The notes under the pieces were generated by a model. The model was not told the DNA's origin, did no database searches, and was given only the letters and a program-made list of their open reading frames with translations. DNA of 64,000 nucleotides from Holophagae bacterium (GTDB lineage Bacteria; Acidobacteriota; Holophagae; Acanthopleuribacterales; Acanthopleuribacteraceae), in NCBI GenBank assembly GCA_029263455.1, contig JAJCXM010000034.1, positions 248,001 through 312,000 of the forward strand. The letters are read 5' to 3'. The position numbers were made by a program, and so were the translations under genes. This document shows positions 9,016 through 18,225 of this stretch, piece by piece (position 1 is the first letter of the stretch; each line of letters opens with the position of its first letter).

Positions 9016-9792
9016 ATGACCCCACAGGAAATTCAAGCTGAAGTCAATCGTCTCGCTCCCTTTCATCACAAAGTAGCGCTCCCACACAATTTGAGCACTC
9101 ACGTGTCAGAACTTTCTCGTCGGCCCTTGGAACAAACGCGCCTTGCCAATCTCGTAAAACATGCGTTTCCTAGGTTAATCGAAGCGTGTGGCGGTTCACT
9201 GGCAGGCAAGACAGTTTTGGATGTAGCCTGCAATTGCGGCGGATTTTCAGTTGAGGCTGCGAGGTTAAATTGCGCTTCAGTACTGGGGATAGATATCGTT
9301 CCTCACTATATAGAACAAGCGAACTTCATGCGCCGGGCGTTGGAATTGGATCAAGTGGAATTCAAGATAATGAACATAGCCGATATTGATCAAGATATGG
9401 GCACCTTCGACGTCACATTTTTCTTTGGTATTCTTTATCACTTAGAAAACCCTGTCGATATAATGAGGCGAATTGCCTCTGTGACGGGTCAATATATATT
9501 AGTAGACACATCGGTACTCCGACTACCTAAGATTACCCAGCGTCTTGTACCCAAGTCATTGTGGTCAATGAATATCCCAGAACGACCAAGCAAGGAGTTC
9601 AAAGGAATCGGAACGAATCAATGGCGCAGTGAATCGAGTGTCGTTGAGTTTTATCCTACTGAGGACGCAGTGGTTGACCTGCTAGAGTTTGTAGGTTTCA
9701 CCACCGTTGAAAAAATTGAGCCTACTCAGAAAGGTCTCGAAAAACGTTATTACACTGGAGATCGTGTCACGTATTTAGCATCACGCGCTTAG
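9016..9792 (+). CDS. Class I SAM-dependent methyltransferase
   Basis: 258 residues. VLDVACNCGGFSVEAA (67-82) is motif I, GIDIVPHYIEQA gives the acidic end of strand 2, and FDVTFFFGILYHLENP is the motif IV/post-IV area with the GvLYHl pattern also seen in CmoB/DUF1698-type enzymes. The acceptor is unknown. The protein lacks a CmoB N-terminal domain, so a small-molecule or glycan substrate is more likely than tRNA. AGGAAA lies 9 bases before the ATG. It stands between two gaps carrying debris and is not obviously in an operon. Confidence 0.75.
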   Translation: MTPQEIQAEVNRLAPFHHKVALPHNLSTHVSELSRRPLEQTRLANLVKHAFPRLIEACGGSLAGKTVLDVACNCGGFSVEAARLNCASVLGIDIVPHYIEQANFMRRALELDQVEFKIMNIADIDQDMGTFDVTFFFGILYHLENPVDIMRRIASVTGQYILVDTSVLRLPKITQRLVPKSLWSMNIPERPSKEFKGIGTNQWRSESSVVEFYPTEDAVVDLLEFVGFTTVEKIEPTQKGLEKRYYTGDRVTYLASRA

Positions 9793-9919
9793 TTCCAATG
9801 TCAGGGTAACTCGAATGGTTTTCCTTGCTTCATCACGTGATCCTCTTTTGAGTTGTGTGGTGTCGTAACGCTTGCTTGGAAACGCAAGAGTAAAAGCGAC
9901 GCTGTGAGCTGTGGAATGA

Positions 9920-10285
9920 TCAAGTAAAAGTGGCTCACCCCAATCAAGACTCCGCCAGGCATTGAGTTCTATGTAGCAAAGCGAACGGCCGAGGGTAAGA
10001 ATGATTGGGATGGATCATTACGAGCATACCAACTCGTCGAGTCGCCGGGGAAAATCGATTCGTGAGATTGCACACGAACCGGGATTCCACCGAATGACAA
10101 TCCGCAAGGCGTTACAAGGAGAAGCGCGAGTATTACAGGAGCAGCCGATAACGCACCTCGTGGTGGATGAGGTGAAGGACCTCCTGGATGCGAGGCTGAG
10201 GGGAGATGTGCGAAGACCGCGAAAGCAAAGGCACACAGCGCGAAGGGTATACGTAAAACATCCGGAGGCACAAATTTTCTGCTAG
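9920..10285 (+). mobile_element. IS21-family remnant (left end plus istA 5' fragment)
   Basis: The frame 10001-10285 reads like the N-terminus of an IS21 IstA transposase: YEHTNSSSRRGKSIREIA, a helix-turn-helix with MTIRKALQGEA, then PRKQRHTARRVYVKH, the hallmark KQRhTA.RiY segment. Only about 90 of the usual 400-500 residues remain, and there is no DDE domain and no istB. About 75 bases upstream, near 9925-9945, is AAAAGTGGCTCACCCC, resembling the repeated terminal motifs of IS21 elements. The element is dead. It is evidence of past rearrangement in the polysaccharide locus. Confidence 0.7.
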
Positions 10286-10604
10286 ACGCCTAACAAACCT
10301 TGTCCTTCGAAGAGTGTGTCCTTCTGGTCCAACCTCAAGCCGTTTCTTGTGAATAACGAAAAGAATATCGTCGGAGCTTTTTGCTTACGTAAATATGGAT
10401 TATCGCCCAAAGAGCAAGGAGACTCCCTCCTCTCGCGCGAGGATGTAGTGCTAGAATAAGGCTCGTGTTTCGATCTGCAGAAACGCAACAAAATCATGCA
10501 TTATCATTATCCATGGCAATTAAAAACCGGATTCCCAACCATCACTTCGACCTTAATCCGAATCAAGGCACAAGAACAAATACTTTCAACGGTCTAAGGT
10601 TCTT
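10286..10604. other. Gap of 319 bases before glycosyltransferase gene
   Basis: No supportable gene on either strand; the minus-strand frame 10282-10497 has no recognisable features. The stretch probably combines material left by the IS21 deletion with the promoter of the glycosyltransferase gene at 10605. AAGG lies about 7 bases before its GTG start. Confidence 0.4.
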
Positions 10605-11729
10605 GTGAAAAAACTGCTGATTATCGTCCCATCTCTTAACTCCGGGGGTGCTGAGCGCCAGTGCGCAATTTTAATCAAGCATATTGACCCAACAATTTAT
10701 GACGTCCATCTTTGCGTGTGGCAACCCGTTTTTGAATATAAGATACCTAGCCACATTCCTGTTCATGTTATTCCCAGGAGACGGCCAGTTGATATTCTTA
10801 AAGCTATCTACAAGCTTGCGATTTTAATCAAAAACCTAAATCCTGACTTGATATACAGCCAAATTCACTTTACCAACCTCATTACGGGCACGGCGATTCG
10901 ATTGGCCCGATCAAAGGCACGATTCGTATGCCGATTGACCATAAGTCCGAAATTTGTTGTGCCTACCCTTCAACTAAGTTGGGCTCGATTTGTGTACAGG
11001 CGTGCCAATGCCATAGTTACCTGTTCTAGGGGCGTAGCCAACGAAGCTGAGACACATATTGGAATTTCTGCAAGCAAACTCTTTGCTATCGATAATTTGG
11101 CTGAAATCGACTTCATAATTAAGCAAGCCAATATCAAGTATGTGCAAAGAGACACCCAGTTTACTATCGTCCATGTCGGTCGATTGGTGCCTCAAAAAAA
11201 CCAATTGATGCTATTGCATGCCATTTCAAAGGTTTGTCATCCAGCCATTCGTCTCTGGATGATTGGCGAGGGACCTATGTTGAAGGAGCTAATGGATGCA
11301 GCAATACAATTAAAAATCGATGACCGGATCGACTGGTGGGGTCGGCAACCAAACCCTTTCCCATACATACGATCTGCAGATTGCTTGATACTGAGCAGTG
11401 ATTTTGAAGGACTACCTAACGTCATCATTGAAGCTATGATATGTAAAACGCCGGTTATCGCCACAGATTGTCCTTATGGGCCATCTGAACTGATTGAACA
11501 CGCAAAAACGGGCTGGCTTGTTCCGGTCAGAGACGCAGCCGCATTGGCAAGGCAAATTGAAAAAGTGGCCGCCGATCCTGATGGGCTGAGCATCGTAGCT
11601 CAAAATGCCCACAACGAAGCGCTCAAGAGATTTAACGCTCAATCACAAGCTCTAAAATTGGAGCAACTCCTGAGTGGCGGACCAGGGTGTGATCCTCAGA
11701 CAGGAACACCCCAAGGTGAGCGCCAATGA
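10605..11729 (+). CDS. Glycosyltransferase, GT4 family
   Basis: 374 residues, GTG start. The N-terminus MKKLLIIVPSLNSGGAERQ is the classical acceptor-side start of GT4 enzymes. VHVGRLVPQKNQLMLLHAI begins the donor domain, and DFEGLPNVIIEAMICKTPVI with ATDCPYGPSELI is the donor-binding E-x7-E region. Full length for the family. It likely transfers a hexose to a lipid-linked oligosaccharide in the cytoplasm. The stop overlaps the ATG of the following sulfotransferase remnant by 4 bases (ATGA), so the two were once translationally coupled. Its C-terminal part resembles the glycosyltransferase fragment at 282-440. Confidence 0.9.
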   Translation: MKKLLIIVPSLNSGGAERQCAILIKHIDPTIYDVHLCVWQPVFEYKIPSHIPVHVIPRRRPVDILKAIYKLAILIKNLNPDLIYSQIHFTNLITGTAIRLARSKARFVCRLTISPKFVVPTLQLSWARFVYRRANAIVTCSRGVANEAETHIGISASKLFAIDNLAEIDFIIKQANIKYVQRDTQFTIVHVGRLVPQKNQLMLLHAISKVCHPAIRLWMIGEGPMLKELMDAAIQLKIDDRIDWWGRQPNPFPYIRSADCLILSSDFEGLPNVIIEAMICKTPVIATDCPYGPSELIEHAKTGWLVPVRDAAALARQIEKVAADPDGLSIVAQNAHNEALKRFNAQSQALKLEQLLSGGPGCDPQTGTPQGERQ

Positions 11730-12134
11730 ATGGCCTATTTCCTGACTTCTTCATCATTGGCGCAGCAAAATCGGGCCCCAAGTCTCTATTCGAGTACCTC
11801 AAACAGCATCCAGGCGTCTTTATGCCACACGATAAGGAACCCGGGTACTTTGTGTGCCCAGAGATTTCACTTCTAAATCAAGGTCCTGGCGATAGGAATC
11901 TGATTAGACCAATAGATACTGCATCAAAATATTCAGCCCTTAGTTTTCAAGAATAGGCTACCCACTCAAATACGCCACATTGTTAAAGACACGTTGAGGT
12001 CGAATTTGCTGGTGCAAAAACCCATTATTGACAACCATTTACGCAAACTGTTGATCAACGACTATTTTGACGACATCCAATGGTTGGCGAATCTAATCAA
12101 GCGCGATCTGTCTCAATGGACCTCGGCACCTTAA
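11726..12134 (+). pseudogene. Internally deleted sulfotransferase
   Basis: The first frame (11726-11956) reads PDFFIIGAAKSGPKSLFEYL, then KQHPGVFMPHDKEP, the N-terminus of a PAPS-dependent sulfotransferase. The binding loop is altered: family members have GAaKSGTTSL, here it is SGPKSL. The frame stops after 76 codons. A second frame (about 11958-12134) gives HLRKLLINDYFDDIQWLANL and KRDLSQW, the usual C-terminus. Everything between, including the RD.RG region, has been lost. It overlaps the preceding glycosyltransferase stop by 4 bases, showing where the intact gene sat in the operon. Confidence 0.75.
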
Positions 12135-12398
12135 TCTCAATGATTGAATCTAAATGGGACGGGCTGTCGATCTGAATCACTATTAGACTGCGGCTAGATG
12201 CCAATATTTCTCAGATTGAGTGACGGCCCAGCAATCAAAACATCGAGAAAATCGGCATTCAAAGCCCGACCCATTCAATCGATGAACGAGTTTCACACAT
12301 GTTTTCGATGTAATAATCATTCTTTCGGACTTAGGTTTTCGATAGCAAATCAGGGTATGATCAGCCACAGCCAAGCAATACGTTGAAGAAGATTTTCG
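12135..12398. other. Intergenic region before DUF2142 gene
   Basis: 264 bases between the sulfotransferase remnant and the next gene. Only short chance frames are present. It should contain the promoter of the membrane-protein gene at 12399, preceded by GAAGAAG about 8 bases before its ATG. No terminator-like hairpin was found. Confidence 0.4.
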
Positions 12399-14339
12399 AT
12401 GTCAAATATTATGCGCGACACCATCCTTAGCTTGTTGTATGGCTTATTTCTAACCAGCCTAATTATAGTCACCCATTGGTTCTTTACGCCGGTCGTCGTG
12501 CTCGAGGTCAGCGGTAAGCAAACCGACAACGTTCAAGTCTTTTTTGACGAGGGCCCTGGGTTCCGCGAAGAAAATGTGGACTCGCGCTATCTCATCGATG
12601 TCGAAGAGGTTCAACGGTTGACATTCCGGTCGAAACGCTTGTACGGGTTAAAAGCCCTGCACCAAATACGCATTGATCCTCGCACAAGTGAAGGAACTCT
12701 TTCGATCCATTCTTTGGAAATAAAATATCGTTTTAAACGATTTCGTCTCAAAGGCGATCAAATTCTTCCGCGCATGCTAGAAACCCACGATATCGGAGAG
12801 GTGACCCGTTATCATGATTTCATCGAGATTGAATCCACTGGCGAGGACCCATTCTTCTCTGTTCTATTTGGTCAAGAAACCGAACCTTCTAATTGGTATC
12901 GACTACCGTCTCAGACGGTCGCTGTCTGCCTTTGGCTCTTAATGAGCGCTATGGTTTTTGGGATACAAAGAACTGGCTCTCGGCTGCCAAGACTCAATGA
13001 ATTGAGGATCAACCAATTAGAAAAAGGCCTAATTTGGTTGATTTTTTGTTGGTTCATTTTTCAGATGTTCTTTTTCGCCACTCAAATGGATTTTAGGGTA
13101 CCGCCTGACGAGATGTTCCACGACTTGGTCTCCATTGCCTATTTTGAAGCTGACGGCTTCAACATCCAAGACAAACCCGAAACTTACCATCTGGGCACCG
13201 TCGCCAAGCGCCCTTATCTCTACCATCTGCTATTGGGTAAACTGCTGCATCTAAAATGGACCGGAATCGACAGATTATTGTACATGCGTTGCCTAAACAT
13301 ACTTATTTCTATAGCAACGCTATTGGCATCACTGCGATTGGTGCAAGAATTGACCTCCAGTAGATGGGTTCAATTCACGGTCATGGTTGTTCAATCCAAC
13401 CTACTCATGTATGTCTTTTTGGCATCAATGGTCAGCTACGACAATCTAACCAATTTATTTGCGGCCTTAGCTGCATTATTTTTGTTTCGCTACCTGAAAA
13501 GATCGCAAAACTCTGACCTGACATGGTTGATTATCTGCAATGGACTTGGTCTATTAACAAAAATATCGTTCGCGCCCATTTGCCTTATTCATGCCCTTAT
13601 TCTGTGCGCCCATTTGAACAAATCGCTATGGTCTACTGTTAAGAATTATCTATCAAAGCCCCATCACTCCATTCAGTATTTTGGGTATGCACTTGTGATC
13701 CTATTGTTCGTTCTAAATGTTCGTCATTACGGCACGAATCTCATGCAGTATGGACAACTTGATCCAGTTTGCCATCAAGTATTGGCACCCGAAGCTTGCG
13801 CTCAATCACTCCTCGTTCAGCGGAGTATTGAGCTTCGAGCCACCGTTGATGAACGCCCTAAGTTCGACACTTACTCCTACTTTGCCCGATGGGCAGATAT
13901 CATGTTTACCAGTATTGTTGGCGTCCTAACCCATCAGACGATTGAGCCTCCGGTCGTTGCGCGAGCAATCGCAGTCAGTCTCTTAGCATTCAGCATCTTG
14001 TTAGGCCTTATCCATTTTAGGTGGCTGAAATGGGATGTCAATTTATGGGTTGGCGTGATCGTCCTTGGCTACTCCGGTTTTGTTTTTCATTTTGGAATTT
14101 CAAACTATCAACAGTTGTATGCATTCGTCGCCATTCAAGGTCGTTACCTCTTCCCAGTCATCACACTTTTGCTTTACCTCGCCACCCAGCCCTTATTTTT
14201 ATGGGGCAATCGCGCCGTCAAACTGATGATGGCCGCCTTGCTGGTAGGGCTCATCATGCAATGCGGTTTTTCGCACTTTCTTGCCAATGCGGGTGCCATT
14301 TGGTACACCAGTCCACAATCGCAACCCATTGTGCTGTAG
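12399..14339 (+). CDS. DUF2142-like multi-spanning membrane protein (GT-C type)
   Basis: 646 residues. One N-terminal membrane segment (about 8-32) is followed by a soluble, probably periplasmic domain to about 165, then about ten further spans. MDFRVPPDEMFHDL near 231-244 places an acidic pair with His in the first large loop, as in DUF2142/GT-C proteins, and AIQGRYLFPVI near 580 is the typical QGRYl-P block. GT-C proteins use polyprenyl-phosphate sugars in the periplasm. It may attach or modify the polysaccharide made by the upstream genes. Donor, acceptor and exact family remain open. Confidence 0.65.
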   Translation: MSNIMRDTILSLLYGLFLTSLIIVTHWFFTPVVVLEVSGKQTDNVQVFFDEGPGFREENVDSRYLIDVEEVQRLTFRSKRLYGLKALHQIRIDPRTSEGTLSIHSLEIKYRFKRFRLKGDQILPRMLETHDIGEVTRYHDFIEIESTGEDPFFSVLFGQETEPSNWYRLPSQTVAVCLWLLMSAMVFGIQRTGSRLPRLNELRINQLEKGLIWLIFCWFIFQMFFFATQMDFRVPPDEMFHDLVSIAYFEADGFNIQDKPETYHLGTVAKRPYLYHLLLGKLLHLKWTGIDRLLYMRCLNILISIATLLASLRLVQELTSSRWVQFTVMVVQSNLLMYVFLASMVSYDNLTNLFAALAALFLFRYLKRSQNSDLTWLIICNGLGLLTKISFAPICLIHALILCAHLNKSLWSTVKNYLSKPHHSIQYFGYALVILLFVLNVRHYGTNLMQYGQLDPVCHQVLAPEACAQSLLVQRSIELRATVDERPKFDTYSYFARWADIMFTSIVGVLTHQTIEPPVVARAIAVSLLAFSILLGLIHFRWLKWDVNLWVGVIVLGYSGFVFHFGISNYQQLYAFVAIQGRYLFPVITLLLYLATQPLFLWGNRAVKLMMAALLVGLIMQCGFSHFLANAGAIWYTSPQSQPIVL

Positions 14340-14487
14340 TACATGGTGTCGAAAGTAGTTCTCATATATATCATCACCCTAAACGAAACCTTCATACAGC
14401 CTCCCCACGAGCTCAAAAGCCACAGCTATAGGATGCGGAGATTGACAGAGAGAGATTCTAATATTGCGTGACAAGGCCACCCTAACC

Positions 14488-14976
14488 TTAGTTCTGTTTC
14501 CTTAGCTCAGCCGAAAGATGGTGCAACAACGCGGGCGTATCGGTGGTGTTGGTCGCCATGTATTTTTTGTAGCTTAACAGGTGGTCCTTTAGCCCAAATT
14601 CCCGTTTGCTTTTGATCAATCTGGGATCATGAGCTAGTACGATGCTTGTCAACTCCAATGCAAACGCTTTATCAGCCATTGACGTCATGGTTCCTTGTAA
14701 GACTTCAACTCGGCCGCCGTCCTGAGCATTTGATACTTCAATAGATCCATCTTCAAGTATTCTGATAAAACCACATTCCCAGTGACTCGATTCACCACTT
14801 GGAGTAAGCACGGTTCTTTGCTGGTAGTGAATTAATGGATATGACAGAGCGACTTCGAATACCAGTGTTTCTTCGTATTCAAAGGAATCTATAGTTGGAA
14901 ATTGACCGCGTCCGTTGCCCTTCCAATGGCCATGCAATAGGCCAAGTTTTTCAATAACATCGTCATATTTAGCCAT
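14488..14976 (-). CDS. Nitrobindin-like beta-barrel protein
   Basis: 162 residues, no signal peptide. GHWKGNGRGQFPTI (16-29) is the conserved opening strand of the nitrobindin/THAP4-like family (GxWxGxGxGxYPTI). The pattern continues with YEETLVFE, LIHYQQRT, WECGFIRI and VEVLQGTM. Members form a ten-stranded barrel that in some cases binds haem and reacts with nitric oxide or peroxynitrite; the distal haem His cannot be confidently aligned here. It lies 27 bases after the APH-fold gene on the same strand, with AAGGTGG upstream of its ATG, so the two are probably cotranscribed. Confidence 0.7.
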   Translation of the reverse strand: MAKYDDVIEKLGLLHGHWKGNGRGQFPTIDSFEYEETLVFEVALSYPLIHYQQRTVLTPSGESSHWECGFIRILEDGSIEVSNAQDGGRVEVLQGTMTSMADKAFALELTSIVLAHDPRLIKSKREFGLKDHLLSYKKYMATNTTDTPALLHHLSAELRKQN

Positions 14977-15003
14977 GATCTGTCCATACCACCTTCGATG
15001 TAT

Positions 15004-16095
15004 TCATCCACCTAGTTCTCGTAAGTAACCGCGGGCTCGGGTCAGCATACGTGCCGTCAAATTTGGATCATCTCGATCGGCCAAGCAAAAACCCAATTGC
15101 AGTAATACTCTTAGCCAGGCGCTCTTCCATTGCAGCTCAAAAAGATCAGAATCGAGCTCGACATCGAGTTGGCTGAGCGCCTTCAAATAGGATTGCAGCA
15201 ACAACTTTTCCGATCGTTCTGGGTCTATGTCCTCGGAGGGATAAACCCAGCAATGCAGGTATACATGCCAGGCCAGGTCAACGGCCACCGGCCCGCGTGC
15301 AGCAAATTCCCAGTTTATTAGTGAGATGTGGTCGCTAGACATAAACGAGATATTCGCGCGCCTCAGATCACCATGTAAAAGCGTTTCGGGCCCTAATGAA
15401 AGAAAACGCTCCCAGCTTCGGTTGCCTGCTAGCGAAACGAGCCATTCAAGGTCTGACTTTGAGAGCGACCGAATCAATTTAGGATACAAGAGGCCGAATG
15501 GTTCGATTTCGGTTAAGAATTGTCGGATTCCAGATGGAGGGGCTGCATTTCCATCCATGGCTAGACTCAAAAACCCTTGAGCAAATAGTTCTGTACAACC
15601 CATTGGTGTGGCTAGCGGGTAGGATGCCAGCGACGGGTGCTGCCAGAAAAATGCGTGCAAGCATGCCAACGCCTCAACGAAGACTTGCTCATCCTGCATG
15701 CAAAACGCACCTCGTGGCTTGATACCGCGAGAAATATCACGCAATAACATCCACCATGCACCCTCGTGATCGCAGCTCACATCGATCATAGGACAGGAAA
15801 TCGGTGGCGGTAATTTCTGAGTCACGCCTCGAAACCACAAGAGCGCTTCCCCGCCCGCATGAGCATCCATCATCTCATCGCGCCAGGTATGCGCTGGCAG
15901 GATTTTGAGCACGAATCGTTCAGTTGATGGGTAGTTCTCAAGGGTTAACTGCGTAACCGCTGCCCCGGTACGCCCGCCCGTAAGGGCCTGGGTCTCAGGC
16001 CTTCTAAAACTCGAAGTTAGACCAGCTCGCGAAAGCGCGCTGGCCAGGTAATCTGAATTGAGTATTCCTTCTTGGATATGAATTTGATTTGACAT
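15004..16095 (-). CDS. Aminoglycoside-phosphotransferase-fold protein, altered active site
   Basis: 363 residues from the chosen ATG at 16095 (15 upstream codons are open but lack a ribosome site). FVLKIL gives the ATP-binding Lys strand and LLHGDLRRANISF (about 239-251) the catalytic loop of APH/choline-kinase-like enzymes. The metal-binding Asp that normally follows ('viDWE') is Asn here: LINWEFAARGP, with AAC at codon 261. VDLAWHVY completes the usual block. The family phosphorylates small alcohols. The D-to-N change makes ordinary catalysis doubtful, and a binding role is possible. Operon with the nitrobindin-like gene; substrate unknown. Confidence 0.75.
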   Translation of the reverse strand: MSNQIHIQEGILNSDYLASALSRAGLTSSFRRPETQALTGGRTGAAVTQLTLENYPSTERFVLKILPAHTWRDEMMDAHAGGEALLWFRGVTQKLPPPISCPMIDVSCDHEGAWWMLLRDISRGIKPRGAFCMQDEQVFVEALACLHAFFWQHPSLASYPLATPMGCTELFAQGFLSLAMDGNAAPPSGIRQFLTEIEPFGLLYPKLIRSLSKSDLEWLVSLAGNRSWERFLSLGPETLLHGDLRRANISFMSSDHISLINWEFAARGPVAVDLAWHVYLHCWVYPSEDIDPERSEKLLLQSYLKALSQLDVELDSDLFELQWKSAWLRVLLQLGFCLADRDDPNLTARMLTRARGYLRELGG

Positions 16096-16298
16096 CCGTA
16101 CTTCAGATTCTAACCGCCATGCACAGATTTCGATGAACATGAATATGTAAAATTAGCCGGCTAGTTGATCAGATCACCCCAAAACCAGTTGAGTTGGGTT
16201 TCATCTTCCAACGGGTTACAAGTCCGCCAGACATAGAAACCGGAAGGATGTAGTTATCTTGTAGGCAATTCACGATCGTCTGGTATTTGAAAGATTTG

Positions 16299-18047
16299 TC
16301 ATTTCCCTTCCCACGTTGATTCTAGGTAGATACCTCGCTTGATCGGTCCCAATAATTTGCCACTGGCGATGCCACTAAAAAAGACATTGTTGAAGCGAAG
16401 TGGTAATGGGTCGCTGCGGAACAGGGTGTCACCCGCCATCAAGTGGAAGTGCAAGTGTGGGGCGCTTGAGTTTCCTGAGTTCCCCAACAACCCCAATTCA
16501 TCACCACGACTGACTCGATCACCAGTTTGCACTTTAACAGAGCCTTTTTGCATGTGGGCCAGAAAACTGTATTCGCCATTGCCGTGATCGATCACCACAC
16601 AGTTGCCGCCAATGCTCCACAGCCGATCCGGCAGACCGGTAAAAGACTCGGTGTCGATCTGGTTGGGTTTGGCATTGTCGGGTACATCGTTGCGCGCGTA
16701 ACTTACAATGCCGTCCGCAGGCGCAAAGACCGTTCTGCCCCACGTTTCGTAATCCTGATTCTGGCTTCCCTCCCCCCTCATGAGTTGGAGATTTGGGCCC
16801 AACGCCAGAATATCGAGTGCATGATGTTGGCTCCATTCCTGAGCATGAGGCTCGTTGAAATCAGCAGCTGCCAAAGCGATAAAGGCTCCCTGCAATGGGA
16901 ACGACAGCTCGGTCTTGGGGACATAATTCTCTAAATGGACTTCATGAATGGCACGAATATCATCGCCGGCTAACGGACTGAGAATAAGTTCAACCATGAT
17001 GCGGTCAATAGCCAGCGACACAGGCCGACTATACGAAAAACGCAAGTCGAACACCTCGCTGAGGGCAGCCAATCCAGTGAACGACACATTCTTTATCGCA
17101 CTTAGCGTCACCCCTGTTATGTTATGGGTTTCCATTAACGAATCCCCTGAGAAGAACTTTAGTGACGCTTCCTTGGATTCCAAAGCTCGGGCATGTTTTT
17201 CATCGACCAGCAGATGGAAGTACCAGCTCTCACTGGGTCCATTGCCGAAGATGCCATCATTCTCTTTAAAAATTCTTCTCGGCACAGTCGACAGACTAGC
17301 TTGAAAGGGTTCACCTTCGTATTTTTTGGCTGGACTGACGAAAAACTTTTCGGCTATATCGGTATTCAATACATAGGATTCATAGTCGATCTGAATCGTG
17401 CGTTTTGAACTGCTACGGATTACAGAAAACGGAAATTGTATGCCGTTCTGGCCGCGGTAATCACCGTAACGAATGGTGAGATTTTCCTCGTCAGCTTTTG
17501 CTGGTATCCGAATTTCTTGAATGGGTAAGTAGCTTTGTGTATCAATGAAATGCTGTTCCAGGTTTCCGTTCTCGAGACTAAACTCCAATACCCATGCCTC
17601 CCTGTCATCGATCGTCTGACGTCCCCTATTGGTTACGGCGGTTTCGTGTTTAAGGTAATGGAGCAAGGGCATAAAGAGCCCGTTTCGCTTTGCGACGGCA
17701 AGCGGTTCACTATCCAATGTCTTGACCTGACGACCACGACGCTCCCATGCCTCAATTCCGTCAAACCCTGTTTCAACGCGAATAACCTCAAGGTCGACAA
17801 CCGACATGGTGCTATTGGGTGTTTGAGCCCAAAGCTCGTAAGTGCCACTATAGCCTGATACTTGGATTAAACCCTTGGCGTGCCAATTGTTAAGTCCACC
17901 CAGCAGCTCTTCACCACCAAACGCCGAGATCGTCTGCCTTAAGATCTGAAGAGCTGTTGGGTTTGAAGTCAGCTCTTGCGCATGAGTTTCAAGAGGCACA
18001 GCAAGCAAGCTAAACACCAAGATACTTAAAAAGGCGTTTGCATTCAT
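16299..18047 (-). CDS. Secreted LolA-like/M23 peptidase fusion
   Basis: 582 residues with an N-terminal signal peptide (MNANAFLSILVFSLLAVPLE, cleavage probably after THAQ). Residues about 25-235 have the look of outer-membrane lipoprotein-sorting (LolA/LolB-like) half-barrels: AFGGEELLGGLNNWHAKG, then repeated antiparallel strands. The C-terminal 200 residues are an M23/LytM peptidase: HHALDIL supplies the H-x3-D zinc ligands, VVIDHGNGEYSFLAHM is the central strand, and SAPHLHFHLM holds the HxH motif. All zinc-binding residues appear intact. It is probably a periplasmic enzyme acting on peptidoglycan cross-links. Transcribed divergently from the TetR gene. Confidence 0.8.
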   Translation of the reverse strand: MNANAFLSILVFSLLAVPLETHAQELTSNPTALQILRQTISAFGGEELLGGLNNWHAKGLIQVSGYSGTYELWAQTPNSTMSVVDLEVIRVETGFDGIEAWERRGRQVKTLDSEPLAVAKRNGLFMPLLHYLKHETAVTNRGRQTIDDREAWVLEFSLENGNLEQHFIDTQSYLPIQEIRIPAKADEENLTIRYGDYRGQNGIQFPFSVIRSSSKRTIQIDYESYVLNTDIAEKFFVSPAKKYEGEPFQASLSTVPRRIFKENDGIFGNGPSESWYFHLLVDEKHARALESKEASLKFFSGDSLMETHNITGVTLSAIKNVSFTGLAALSEVFDLRFSYSRPVSLAIDRIMVELILSPLAGDDIRAIHEVHLENYVPKTELSFPLQGAFIALAAADFNEPHAQEWSQHHALDILALGPNLQLMRGEGSQNQDYETWGRTVFAPADGIVSYARNDVPDNAKPNQIDTESFTGLPDRLWSIGGNCVVIDHGNGEYSFLAHMQKGSVKVQTGDRVSRGDELGLLGNSGNSSAPHLHFHLMAGDTLFRSDPLPLRFNNVFFSGIASGKLLGPIKRGIYLESTWEGK

Positions 18048-18180
18048 GATAGGACCCCTCTCGCTACGATTGTTTTTTCAAAGAGTTACTGATGATTATG
18101 CCACTAGTCATGTTCAAGATCTCTCACGTATGAAATGAAGCACGTTTTCATAAAAACACTCACACCACGAGATGACCCGT

Positions 18181-18209
18181 TGACCCGAATCGTTAATTTG
18201 GTCATAATG
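18181..18209 (+). promoter_or_regulatory. Sigma-70-like promoter for the tetR operon
   Basis: TTGACC, a 17-base spacer, then CATAAT. The -35 element overlaps the second of two direct GACCCG repeats (18174-18179 and 18183-18188), which might be part of an operator for the TetR protein. The predicted transcript would start near 18216, which favours translation from ATG 18226 rather than 18214. Confidence 0.55.
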
Positions 18210-18225
18210 CCGATTGGATGGATTG

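Noticed and set aside
9016-9792. CmoB tRNA-modifying enzyme
   Set aside because: The SAM core is similar but the length is too short and the N-terminal CmoB domain is absent.
9969-10271. Minus-strand frame of 100 codons
   Set aside because: It is the antisense shadow of the istA fragment, which has family motifs.
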